DNA of 64,000 nucleotides from contig JAGOUV010000004.1 of the NCBI GenBank assembly GCA_018061065.1, positions 1-64,000 on the forward strand, in the 5' to 3' direction. The stretch's first letter is position 1. Each line of letters opens with the position of its first letter. The DNA is from Candidatus Altimarinota bacterium (GTDB taxonomy: Bacteria > Patescibacteriota > Gracilibacteria > UBA1369 > UM-FILTER-53-11). Shown here piece after piece: positions 8,240 to 16,700 of the stretch. A program made the translations under genes and the position numbers. The notes beneath the pieces were generated by a model. It made no database searches and had not been told where the DNA came from. It saw only the letters and a program-made list of their open reading frames with translations.

Positions 8240-8245
8240 GTATGG

Positions 8246-8692
8246 GTGAATCCAACTGTATATTTCGGTTCTGACCATGCTGGCCTGGAACTCAAAAATC
8301 AATTAAAGAAGCATTTGGAAGAACAGGGAACGAAGGTTATTGATCTTGGTGCTTTTGCTGTAGAACCGCCTACTGACTATCCTGATATTGCACATGAGGT
8401 TGCAGAAAAGATACGTGAGAATAATGGTGTCCGTGGCATTTTGGTATGTGGAACAGGAATTGGTATGTGTATGACTGCAAATAAAACTCAGGGCGTTCGC
8501 GCCGCAAGCTGTGAATCGGTACAGACAGTAGAGATGACCCGCCGCCATAACGATGCAAATATTTTATGTCTTGGTGGTCGCGTATTGGAACCAAAACTTG
8601 CGCACCAAATGGTAGATGTTTTTATGAGCACGCCATTTGAAGACGGAGAACGTCATGCCCGCCGCGTGAAGAAAATAGACAAGAAAAAATAA
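8246..8692 (+). CDS. rpiB: ribose-5-phosphate isomerase B
   Basis: Interconverts ribulose-5-phosphate and ribose-5-phosphate. The 148-residue protein begins with the family signature VYFGSDHAGLELK and has GTGIGMCMTANK, the loop with the catalytic cysteine-type residue and phosphate contacts, plus RRHNDANILCLGGR. It uses a GTG start, fixed by the alignment to the family N-terminus and by a promoter 6 bases upstream. rpe starts 5 bases after its stop codon, so the two are cotranscribed. Confidence 0.95.
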   Translation: MNPTVYFGSDHAGLELKNQLKKHLEEQGTKVIDLGAFAVEPPTDYPDIAHEVAEKIRENNGVRGILVCGTGIGMCMTANKTQGVRAASCESVQTVEMTRRHNDANILCLGGRVLEPKLAHQMVDVFMSTPFEDGERHARRVKKIDKKK

Positions 8693-8697
8693 TTCCC

Positions 8698-9360
8698 ATG
8701 CCAACCGAAAATAAAATCCTCATTGCGCCGTCTATCCTCTCTGCGGATTTTGGCAAACTTAATGAAGAGATTGTATCGGTGCAGCAGTACGCTGACATGA
8801 TGCATGTTGATATTATGGATGGGCATTTTGTGCCGAATATTACTTTTGGTGCGCCGGTGGTGGAGCGCATCCGTACTACACTTCCGATTGATGTGCATTT
8901 GATGATCGAGCATCCAGAAAATTTTGTGGAAGATTTTACAAAGGCATTGGAAAAAGCTCATGGCAGAAAAGATGACTGTTATATCACCGTCCATGCGGAG
9001 GCGTGCGTGCATCTGCATCGTGTACTCCAGCAAATTCGCGCGCTTGGGGTGAAGCCGGCTGTTGCATTGAACCCTGCCTCACCACTTGAGATGATCGAGT
9101 ATGTTTTAGATGACGTGGAGATGGTGCTGCTCATGACGGTCAATCCTGGATTTGGCGGTCAGAAGTTTATTGAGGCTGTTTTGCCAAAAGTTCGTCAGCT
9201 CCGTGCCATGCGTCCAAACCTGAACATTCAGGTGGATGGGGGGGTGAATGATAAAACGGCTCATAAAGTGATTGCTGCAGGTGCAAATATCCTTGTTGCG
9301 GGGTCGTATGTCTTTGGTGCATCAGATCGCGCTGACGCAATCAGGGGTCTGCGAATCTGA
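8698..9360 (+). CDS. rpe: ribulose-phosphate 3-epimerase
   Basis: Interconverts ribulose-5-phosphate and xylulose-5-phosphate. The 220-residue TIM-barrel protein shows the expected motifs: IAPSILSADFGKL at the N-terminus, MHVDIMDGHFVPNITFG with metal-binding His and Asp, DVHLMIEHPE, MTVNPGFGGQKF, and QVDGGVNDKTA. Length is normal. It is encoded 5 bases after rpiB with no own promoter visible. Confidence 0.96.
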   Translation: MPTENKILIAPSILSADFGKLNEEIVSVQQYADMMHVDIMDGHFVPNITFGAPVVERIRTTLPIDVHLMIEHPENFVEDFTKALEKAHGRKDDCYITVHAEACVHLHRVLQQIRALGVKPAVALNPASPLEMIEYVLDDVEMVLLMTVNPGFGGQKFIEAVLPKVRQLRAMRPNLNIQVDGGVNDKTAHKVIAAGANILVAGSYVFGASDRADAIRGLRI

Positions 9361-9375
9361 AATATAAAATTAGTA

Positions 9376-9403
9376 TTGTCAAAAAGCATATTTCCGTTAT
9401 AAT
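9376..9403 (+). promoter_or_regulatory. promoter of the 9436 gene
   Basis: -35 TTGTCA (9376-9381), 16-base spacer, and perfect -10 TATAAT (9398-9403). The leader of about 26 bases has no Shine-Dalgarno sequence. Confidence 0.7.
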
Positions 9404-9435
9404 GACGGCCATTTTTAAGTATATCGACCTCAACT

Positions 9436-10380
9436 ATGGATTCAGAATCAACAGAACAAATAGTAGATACCCCTCAGGCTCAAAGGGCACCGACGGAGGT
9501 CGCGTTACAACTTCAATTCGAGGCTCAGGCACGCTTTGATGCAATGCAGGCAATATATCGCGTAGGTGCTTTGGCTGCTGCGAATTTTCCGGATCAAATA
9601 AAGCCACTTATTTTTGAGTGCCAGACCATGGCGGAAGGGGCTCATGCCTTGGCTATGAGCGGCCAGGCGGATGAGGTGCAGGGAACACTCAGAAGACTAA
9701 GAGAGATTGAGTCAGTTATTGAGAGTTTACGTTTTTTGGCGGCATCACGTTTAGAAGGTCAGCAACAAACTCCAGAAGCAGTTGCGCATGCTTACCGTGA
9801 GGCCATGGCTGCTATGAAAGCATTTGAGGAGGATTGGAGCGTGGTGAGTGCCCCATTTATGGCTGAAGGAGATTTTGAACGGGTAGATCCTACGCGCGTG
9901 AGAAATCGTCCTGATTTAGAGGCGGTTAGAAGATGGGCAGGAGAGGAGGCAAGGACTCAGTTTCAAACGATGGTATTAGATGAAGCGGCTATTCGTGAAC
10001 TTATGGGAGAGGCTGCTGTTTATCGTGATGATCAGTTTATTGAGCCTGCTGATGAAGATTTTATGGCTGGAGCAATAGCGCGCCCGGCATCCTCACCAAG
10101 TCGACCTCTGCCCAAACTACCTACGCTTATTCCAAGCAGAGTTGGTAGAGATGAGGTTCCAGGTGTTGTTGCCGCCTTTGCCAGTGAGAAGCGACGTAGT
10201 ACGCTGGTTACGCATCCTACAACAGGTGAGCTTGTTCCATTGCCCCAATTACCTAAGGTTGGTGGCGAAGTTGTAGCGCCAAATTCACTTAACTCATCTC
10301 CTGCTTTTAATCGAGCGGTTTCTGCTTTTTTAGGTAACGGAGGCTGGAGGGATCCAGATGCAGAAGTGGATACTATCTAA
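9436..10380 (+). CDS. protein of unknown function
   Basis: A 314-residue cytoplasmic protein. Residues about 20-200 are alanine-rich and strongly helical; residues about 205-310 are proline-rich and probably disordered. No catalytic motif, signal peptide or membrane segment is visible. It has a good promoter with a short leader and is followed 22 bases later by another unknown gene, with which it is probably cotranscribed. The helical, Ala/Glu/Gln-rich style is shared with neighbouring unknown proteins, suggesting a lineage-specific set. Confidence 0.65.
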   Translation: MDSESTEQIVDTPQAQRAPTEVALQLQFEAQARFDAMQAIYRVGALAAANFPDQIKPLIFECQTMAEGAHALAMSGQADEVQGTLRRLREIESVIESLRFLAASRLEGQQQTPEAVAHAYREAMAAMKAFEEDWSVVSAPFMAEGDFERVDPTRVRNRPDLEAVRRWAGEEARTQFQTMVLDEAAIRELMGEAAVYRDDQFIEPADEDFMAGAIARPASSPSRPLPKLPTLIPSRVGRDEVPGVVAAFASEKRRSTLVTHPTTGELVPLPQLPKVGGEVVAPNSLNSSPAFNRAVSAFLGNGGWRDPDAEVDTI

Positions 10381-10402
10381 TGTATTTTTTAACTATTGAG
10401 AT

Positions 10403-11959
10403 ATGGCAGGACCATCTGAAGGACCACAACAGCGCGAACCAATTTTGAGTGTAGAAGGCATGTCACCTCAGCAGATGTACGATGAGATGGTTCGACAGCT
10501 GGAAGCATATGTTACCCTAGTGGGTATTCATGCGCAGAATGGTAGAGAATTAGATCTTCCCGATGCGTCAAAAATCGTAGCTATTGATGCACCTGTAGTA
10601 AAGGGATTGAGAATAGTTTTCCCAAGATCACGGGAGATGGGCGGAGTTGCAGGACACGTAGCGGCTCTCCAAGTTCTTTGGAATAATCAACAGAATGCAA
10701 TATACCTTTCTCCTATGGCAGATGGTGGAAAAGGTGGATTTCGCGTTGCAAAAACTCCTGATAATAATGAGGCTTCAACGGTTATTACAAAACAAGCTGC
10801 ATCTATTCCAGCACAGGCGGATAGGGCCACAAGAACACTTTCGAAAATAGCGAAACCATTGAATGGCCTCCTCATAAGAATTCAAGATGCTCTCGATGCT
10901 AAAGAGGCAGCTGCAGCTTTTTCGGGAAGTAACGAAACAGGGGTTAAAGAGCCTGACCCTGAGTTGATTGAGCAGTTAAGATCTAGCGTGCCGCCGTCTG
11001 CTGTAGAGGTACCAGCTATAGATCCGGTTGCTATCGCACCGATAATCGAGAGAACTGCATTTATGGCAAAACTTGGAGTAGAGGGAGAACGAGGAGAAGC
11101 TCCGCCTCCGGCGGATATAATCACTACAGTAAATCAGCCTGCGATTGTGCCCGATGCAGCTGGTGCAGCGGCTGATATTGGTGATGAAGCGGATGAAGGA
11201 TTTCCTGCAGAGCTCACGCCTACACCAGCAATTGATATACCTCCATTTGATCAGTTACCAATGCCTACGGGCAGTTTCGATGGAACCGTACTTGCGCTCT
11301 CAATGAGTGGTAGATTAGATGCTCAGATGGTTGCCGAATTAGAGCAGCTGCTTGCGTACTTTTCGGATATTGAAGGGCATCCTATGAGTGAGATTGTCCC
11401 TGCGCACGCGCCTGAAATTGCAGCAGCATTTATTAGAGAGATTGCGGGGGAAGGGCCCGAGGCTACAATAAAAAACCTTCTTGGTAGACTTATTAAAACA
11501 AGACCAGGGGAGGCAAAATCAGGTGTTAACGTAGGTTTTCCTAAACGACCAAGACTGGCACGAGTGACTAATGATAAAGGCATGATACGTGCACGATTCC
11601 TAAGCAATTCGCCACTGTCTAGTTTGTCTCCTACTGCAGCCCAGAAAGATGAACGATGGTTAACCATTGGAGGTGCCGGTGGTAAATTGGTTGATGAGGT
11701 TCACTATGGAGTTGACCGTGGCAAGGATGGGAACGAAGTACCTAAGGCAGTTATTGCATTGATGGGCAAAAGTAAACCAGATGATGTTTTTCCTAAGGCC
11801 TTAAAGCGGTTGGTTCTCGATACGGATGCAAATGCTGCACTCCCAAGCCAAGAAGATGTGAGGGCATTTTCTCTGATGTGGAGATTGTTGCGTGATGGAC
11901 TACGTGGAGAATTTGCATTACGTCGTACGTTACCCGCTCCTACGACAAAGGCCGAGTAA
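10403..11959 (+). CDS. protein of unknown function with low-complexity linker
   Basis: A 518-residue cytoplasmic protein. An N-terminal helical region (about 10-170) is followed by an Ala/Pro/Asp-rich linker (about 185-290), a second helical part (about 295-370) and a mixed alpha/beta C-terminal domain (about 375-510) with KRPRLARVTNDKGMIRARFL and GGAGGKLVDEVHYGVDRG. I do not recognise any of these. It follows the 9436 gene and precedes a small gene with its own promoter and terminator. Confidence 0.65.
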   Translation: MAGPSEGPQQREPILSVEGMSPQQMYDEMVRQLEAYVTLVGIHAQNGRELDLPDASKIVAIDAPVVKGLRIVFPRSREMGGVAGHVAALQVLWNNQQNAIYLSPMADGGKGGFRVAKTPDNNEASTVITKQAASIPAQADRATRTLSKIAKPLNGLLIRIQDALDAKEAAAAFSGSNETGVKEPDPELIEQLRSSVPPSAVEVPAIDPVAIAPIIERTAFMAKLGVEGERGEAPPPADIITTVNQPAIVPDAAGAAADIGDEADEGFPAELTPTPAIDIPPFDQLPMPTGSFDGTVLALSMSGRLDAQMVAELEQLLAYFSDIEGHPMSEIVPAHAPEIAAAFIREIAGEGPEATIKNLLGRLIKTRPGEAKSGVNVGFPKRPRLARVTNDKGMIRARFLSNSPLSSLSPTAAQKDERWLTIGGAGGKLVDEVHYGVDRGKDGNEVPKAVIALMGKSKPDDVFPKALKRLVLDTDANAALPSQEDVRAFSLMWRLLRDGLRGEFALRRTLPAPTTKAE

Positions 11960-11982
11960 GCTTTTCAGTAAGCCAAAACCCC

Positions 11983-12012
11983 TTTACAAAAAGGCAGTTA
12001 TAGTGGTATAAA
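11983..12012 (+). promoter_or_regulatory. strong promoter of the 59-residue gene
   Basis: -35 TTTACA (11983-11988), 18-base spacer, and extended -10 TGG-TATAAA (hexamer 12007-12012). This is among the best promoter matches in the window, with a leader of about 25 bases. Confidence 0.7.
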
Positions 12013-12043
12013 TTAATATGTACTTACGTAACCCACTACTTAT

Positions 12044-12223
12044 ATGGCAAATCCAGCAGAAGACATAAACAACGGTATCCCTACACCAGAGGGCATGCCA
12101 GCAGTAGGCGCAGGTTTAAATGCAGCTGAGGCAGAGTCTATGATGGCTGCTACTCAAGGTGCAGTTGATGCTAAAGGAGGAAAGAAAGCAGTGCAAGCAT
12201 TGCTCGATCAGTTGAATCAATAG
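12044..12223 (+). CDS. small protein of unknown function, 59 residues
   Basis: A short open frame from ATG 12044 to TAG 12221-12223 that encodes MANPAEDINNG...ALLDQLNQ. It is rich in Ala, Gly, Glu and Met, with an amphipathic helical C-terminal half and no membrane segment. Support comes from its own strong promoter just upstream and a good terminator just downstream, which together define a compact transcription unit. This layout is typical of a small abundant protein. Function unknown. Confidence 0.62.
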   Translation: MANPAEDINNGIPTPEGMPAVGAGLNAAEAESMMAATQGAVDAKGGKKAVQALLDQLNQ

Positions 12224-12245
12224 AGTTTTTGTAATTGATATTATA

Positions 12246-12280
12246 AATAGGGCACACGGGGAAACTTGTGGCCCTATTTT
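12246..12280. terminator. terminator between convergent genes
   Basis: The arm AAATAGGGC (12246-12253 region) pairs with GCCCTATTT (12271-12279), with an inner CAC/GTG extension and a purine-rich loop. It ends in T residues on the plus strand and has A residues on the other side, so it can work in both directions. It also overlaps the 3' end of the convergent gene at 12274. Confidence 0.75.
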
Positions 12281-13413
12281 GCTGTGTTCTGGAACGTCTG
12301 CAGAAGTTTTATCAGGTTCACTGCGTGAGCCGCAACGCTTGTTTGTTTAATCATTTCGTTGCTGCGACGCAGGGGAGTCTGGGGAACCTGATCCAGAAGA
12401 CATGTCATCCCGGAATTCGTATTGTTTGGTTCACGGCGGTAGGGGAAGAGCAGTGATGCGCGATTGTCTGTCGCAAATGCGGCATTCATACTATGGAGTG
12501 TAATCTCGGCAAATGCGGTGACTGTTTCGCGGAGCGTTTCTCTGTCTGCTTCAGGATTTTGTGCATCAGCCATAATCATTCCCGCAAGTCCCATCAAGTG
12601 TTGGTAATAGTATTGGATAGCGAGCTCCTGACGTACAAATCGGTCATCACCGTTGAGTCCTTCTTCGCGTGCAATACGTTGGACGCCCTGCTCTAAACCA
12701 TCGGCACATTCACGAATAAGCTCATCTGCATGTGTCGCTCTTAAGTAGGTTCTTGTAGAAGGGTCACTTGGTAATGCCCGTTTTAATCTATGATCTCGCA
12801 AAGAAGGCATATCCATAACCATTCTTGATGCGGCTGACATGGTGTGAAAAAGTTGTCGTAAACGATCGGTATAGTCTTCATCGCTTCGTCCATCGTTGTC
12901 GAGTGTTGCTGCCACGGCTCCATGAGATATGTCAGAGAGAAGCGTGTCCATTTGGCGCAAGATACTTGCAGTAAACGTCTGCAACGTACCTCCTTCCGTG
13001 TTCCTGTCACCATTTTCTTCCACAAATGAAAATGCGGCAGTGATTCTCTCGGGATCAGCTTCTTTTAGAGCAGCTAATCTTTTGCCTACTACATCTGATA
13101 ATTTAGTTCCAAGTTCAACTATTTCTCGGAGGTTTGTTACGTTTGCACCCAGTTTCTCTGCATCGGGCAGCTTCAATTCATCCGGCTGAGTTCCCGGCGC
13201 TAAGTTGAGTGCATCAAGTTGTTCCAAAATAGCTACGACCTCAGGATCAGTAATCATCTCCATTAAGGCACCTATAGTTAGTCCTCCCTGGCGTGAAGCA
13301 TTATCTATAGGAAATTCTATATCATCGTTAGCGGCAGGTTCTCCGGTGATACCTTTAACTAGTTTCTCATCATCGGGACCTTTTGGCCCCTCTCCGTTTC
13401 CTTTTGTTGACAT
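12274..13413 (-). CDS. protein of unknown function
   Basis: A 379-residue cytoplasmic, acidic and mostly helical protein (MSTKGNGEGPKGPDDEK...). The first 45 residues are polar and probably disordered. No catalytic motif or family is recognised. The start at 13413 is supported by a promoter (TTGACT, 16 bases, TTAAAT) 9 bases upstream. It diverges from the 13525 membrane protein gene and converges on the small 12044 gene. Confidence 0.65.
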   Translation of the reverse strand: MSTKGNGEGPKGPDDEKLVKGITGEPAANDDIEFPIDNASRQGGLTIGALMEMITDPEVVAILEQLDALNLAPGTQPDELKLPDAEKLGANVTNLREIVELGTKLSDVVGKRLAALKEADPERITAAFSFVEENGDRNTEGGTLQTFTASILRQMDTLLSDISHGAVAATLDNDGRSDEDYTDRLRQLFHTMSAASRMVMDMPSLRDHRLKRALPSDPSTRTYLRATHADELIRECADGLEQGVQRIAREEGLNGDDRFVRQELAIQYYYQHLMGLAGMIMADAQNPEADRETLRETVTAFAEITLHSMNAAFATDNRASLLFPYRREPNNTNSGMTCLLDQVPQTPLRRSNEMIKQTSVAAHAVNLIKLLQTFQNTAK

Positions 13414-13422
13414 AGGTGTGCA

Positions 13423-13450
13423 ATTTAAACAAAAAAGCCAACTTAGTCAA
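13423..13450 (-). promoter_or_regulatory. promoter of the 12274-13413 gene
   Basis: On the minus strand: -35 TTGACT (13450-13445), 16-base spacer, and -10 TTAAAT (13428-13423), 9 bases before ATG 13413. Confidence 0.6.
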
Positions 13451-13465
13451 GTGGTATGCACCATA

Positions 13466-13494
13466 TTGACGTATTTAGTAATTTATGCGATAAT
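13466..13494 (+). promoter_or_regulatory. promoter of the 13525 gene
   Basis: -35 TTGACG (13466-13471), 17-base spacer, and extended -10 TGC-GATAAT (hexamer 13489-13494). It is followed by an A/T-rich leader of about 24 bases with no Shine-Dalgarno sequence. It is back-to-back with the minus-strand promoter at 13423-13450. Confidence 0.7.
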
Positions 13495-13524
13495 ACAGGT
13501 AATAAATATTAATAAAACAAAAAT

Positions 13525-13746
13525 ATGAGTACACGTACAGCACACACACGCACTTGGAACACGATGATGATTTTATGGCTTGGTTTGTTGACCGGCGCCT
13601 TGATCGTTGGATTCTTTTTTCTTTACCGCGTCATGAACACGGTTGATTATCAGAATGCACTTTTGAAATATTCTTACTCAACTACTACCAAGTTGAAGGC
13701 TCCTACAGGTATTACTACGACGAGCATTATTGATAGTGGATTCTAA
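13525..13746 (+). CDS. small single-pass membrane protein
   Basis: A 73-residue protein with a basic N-terminus (MSTRTAHTRTW), one transmembrane helix at about residues 14-35 and a Thr/Ser-rich tail predicted outside. No family recognised. Its stop codon overlaps the stop codon of the convergent 1685-residue gene, with no terminator between them. Confidence 0.65.
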   Translation: MSTRTAHTRTWNTMMILWLGLLTGALIVGFFFLYRVMNTVDYQNALLKYSYSTTTKLKAPTGITTTSIIDSGF

Positions 13747-16700
13747 CCTTTAGAATTCATTGTCTCCCACCGTGCACGCGTTTGTTTTATAGCAGTATTT
13801 TCGATGTCGATTTCTCTCTCACCAAATTCTCCCGACCTCTGTTCTACACGCGAAAGAAGTCCTGAGAGTGAGTGGAGATCATTCTGCATTTTGTGGGTAA
13901 ATGGTGAATTCTGGAGTGTTCTTCCATGAAGAAGAATTACTCTAACTGCTCCCTCTGAACCACTAAAAGCGGGGTGAGTGATAAGATCGTCAGGAAGGGG
14001 AATTCCATACTGTAGTGCCAGATTACACATTTGAGAAAACGCTTGGTAGATGTAGTAATGTTGCTTCAGGCCAGGATCAGCTATATTCATTTTGGTTGAA
14101 CATATTGCTGAATCGCCGCTTCCCACGAGGGCACGGATTGATTCAAATCCTACCTCCAGGTAGTCGGTGACCTCCTTATTATTAGTTCTATATTTATCCA
14201 GGATGGGCATGGTCTGCTTTAATAGTGCTGATAACTCAGCTTCTAGAGCGGCGATTCTTTCTCTGTGTGTTTCAATTATACCTTGTTGAATATTAATTCC
14301 TTCCAAAGTGGGCTTATATGCTCCTACTATCTTCCTTGTAGCATCGGCCGATGGCGTATCGGGGGATTCTTCTTCATCGTCATCTTGTTCTATTTTTAAT
14401 TCCAAATCACTAATGGTTCTAAGTGCCTCTTCAATGTGACCATTTGAGTAATTAATCTGTGTAATATGCTGCTTGGCTTTTTCGTGATTTTTTTGTAACT
14501 CACCCCATTCCTGACTTGCAAGATTATGTTCAAAAACAAGGCTCATGTATTTAAGAATATCTAGGTGGGTTTCTTCTACCATTGCAGGATTATTGAGCCC
14601 ACGCGCTTGTGGAAGTTTTTGTTCAATAAGTGTTTTTAGGGATGCAATTAATGTAGCGCCATCATAGTTTTTTGGTTCACGCTCAGCCCATGTATCCTCA
14701 TCTTCATTTTTTTGGATTGTACTGAAGACTCTTCCCAATAATGTCTCAACCATTCCAAAGCGGAAGGCCTGCCCATGCAAACCATTAATAGTTGAGATAC
14801 GGCTGCCTTCTTGGCAGACTCTTAATGATTCATCAGGCTCTCCCGCCCACATAAGTGCCTGTGCTTTTACCTCATCTACTGAGAGACGGGACATGGTTAT
14901 GAGTGCTCCGGCATGACGTTTTTCATGCTCATCAAACACCGCGATTGATTCAAGTAATTTTTCTACTTCTCCGCTTAGGTTCTCAACATCACCAAGTCGC
15001 TGGGGGCTAAAAAGTCGTTCATCCTCCTGTATATAGGGATCAGGATGATGTGCAGTATCTGCACTGGGAACATTTTGAACTTGGTAGCGTAAATATTGAA
15101 AAGGTGCGCGGATTCTTATAATGCGCATGACCTCAAGCGCATTCCCCGCTTGAGCTTTGTTGCTTGAATTAAGTGCTCCAAATATACGTCTGTTTAGCTC
15201 CTCGTTTTTTGACATGTCCTGTAATTCACTCCACGCAGATTCACGTTCTGTTATTGGAAGTATTCCGCGTTGAGCCATATCCATTTTTCTAAATAATGCG
15301 CGGGCTCTCACCACAGCTCCTTCCATCGGATATTTTGTGTCGAGCTCGGTGCGTGTGGGGCCGGAGAGGAGTTCTTGATTTGATTGGTCGAATACCTTAA
15401 CGCTTCCTTGTCCCATCATCAGTCCAATATAGTGCGTAAATACCTCGGCCAAGCGTAGTCGTAATTGGTCTGGAGGGAGTGAGGTTATGTCTAAATTAAA
15501 ATCTTCAGGTAGAGGATATAATTTTTTTAATGTGCTAACCGCTTCCAATCCCTCTTTTACATCACCACCCGTGGAAGAAAGTTCAGCGAGAGTAAAGAGT
15601 GCTTCTCGTACGGTTGCAACTAAGTGATCGGGCGGTAGTTGCTGTGGAGCAAGTTTTTCTAACGCTGAATCGGTGGATGTAATAGCGGAGGAAATATCAA
15701 TTGAACCCAGGGCCGTGACTTGAGATGATAAAGTGTTGAGTGCGGGAATAATATTTTTTAAAGTATATCTGGGCTCTCTGCTGAGTGTGCCGAGTTCTTT
15801 CATAATGATACTGAGCGTCTCGTTTATTGCATTGAGCTGGTCGAGTTCTTTTGATAGTTTTACCAGCGGTGCGAGTTGTTCTGCCGCTCTATTTGAGTAA
15901 GCAGCAATTACTGCATCAGCAGAATTTTTAATTCTCTGTAGGCTCGCCAGGCGTTCTTTAACTCCATGCAAACACGCCTCTGCCTGTTCGGTTATTTTTT
16001 TAGGTTCCGTAACGGGCTCGTCGCCATTAAATGGTTTAAGTAGACTGATTGTTTCGTTTCTAGCAGTCTTTGCAATATCACCTAATCCGTTTACCGCATC
16101 ACGTTCTTTGTTTATATTTCCCCGTGAGCGTTGAGCTGCCGCGTGTGTAGAAAGGGCATTCATCTGTCCTAATGTTTCTTGTACGACATCAATCTGCATT
16201 GTGGAGCGCGCACAGAAAAGTGCCTCGGGAACGGAGTTGCGTTTGCGTGCATCGGCGAGATTTTCTCGCAATGTTTGGTTATAACTTATCCAAAATGCAC
16301 TGTGAATATCTGGCTTTACAAAACGCGCAATCCATTGGAGCAAACCAACAGTGCGCACCTCGGCTTCTTGAAATGCCACGCTTGCAAGCTGCGCTGCTTC
16401 TGCCTCGGGGATATTTGCGAGAGTTGCTTCGCGTTGCAAGTCATGAGTCCATGAAAATGAATCCACCACTTTTGTTTCGCGGTTTTCTATACCGGTAAAA
16501 AAACGGTCGAGTAGTTTGTCGATGGTGCCTTGATGACTTTTTCCTGCCACTAATACTTTTGCTGCGATTTTTTGTAGTTGTACAGGAGTGAGCTGTTTTC
16601 CCGTAAGTGCAGCGGTATAGAGCAATTTCTGTTCATCAGGTGGAAGTGATTTAAGCGCAGTAGCGAAAATGCGTGGATACTCTGCGGGGCTGTCTGCACT

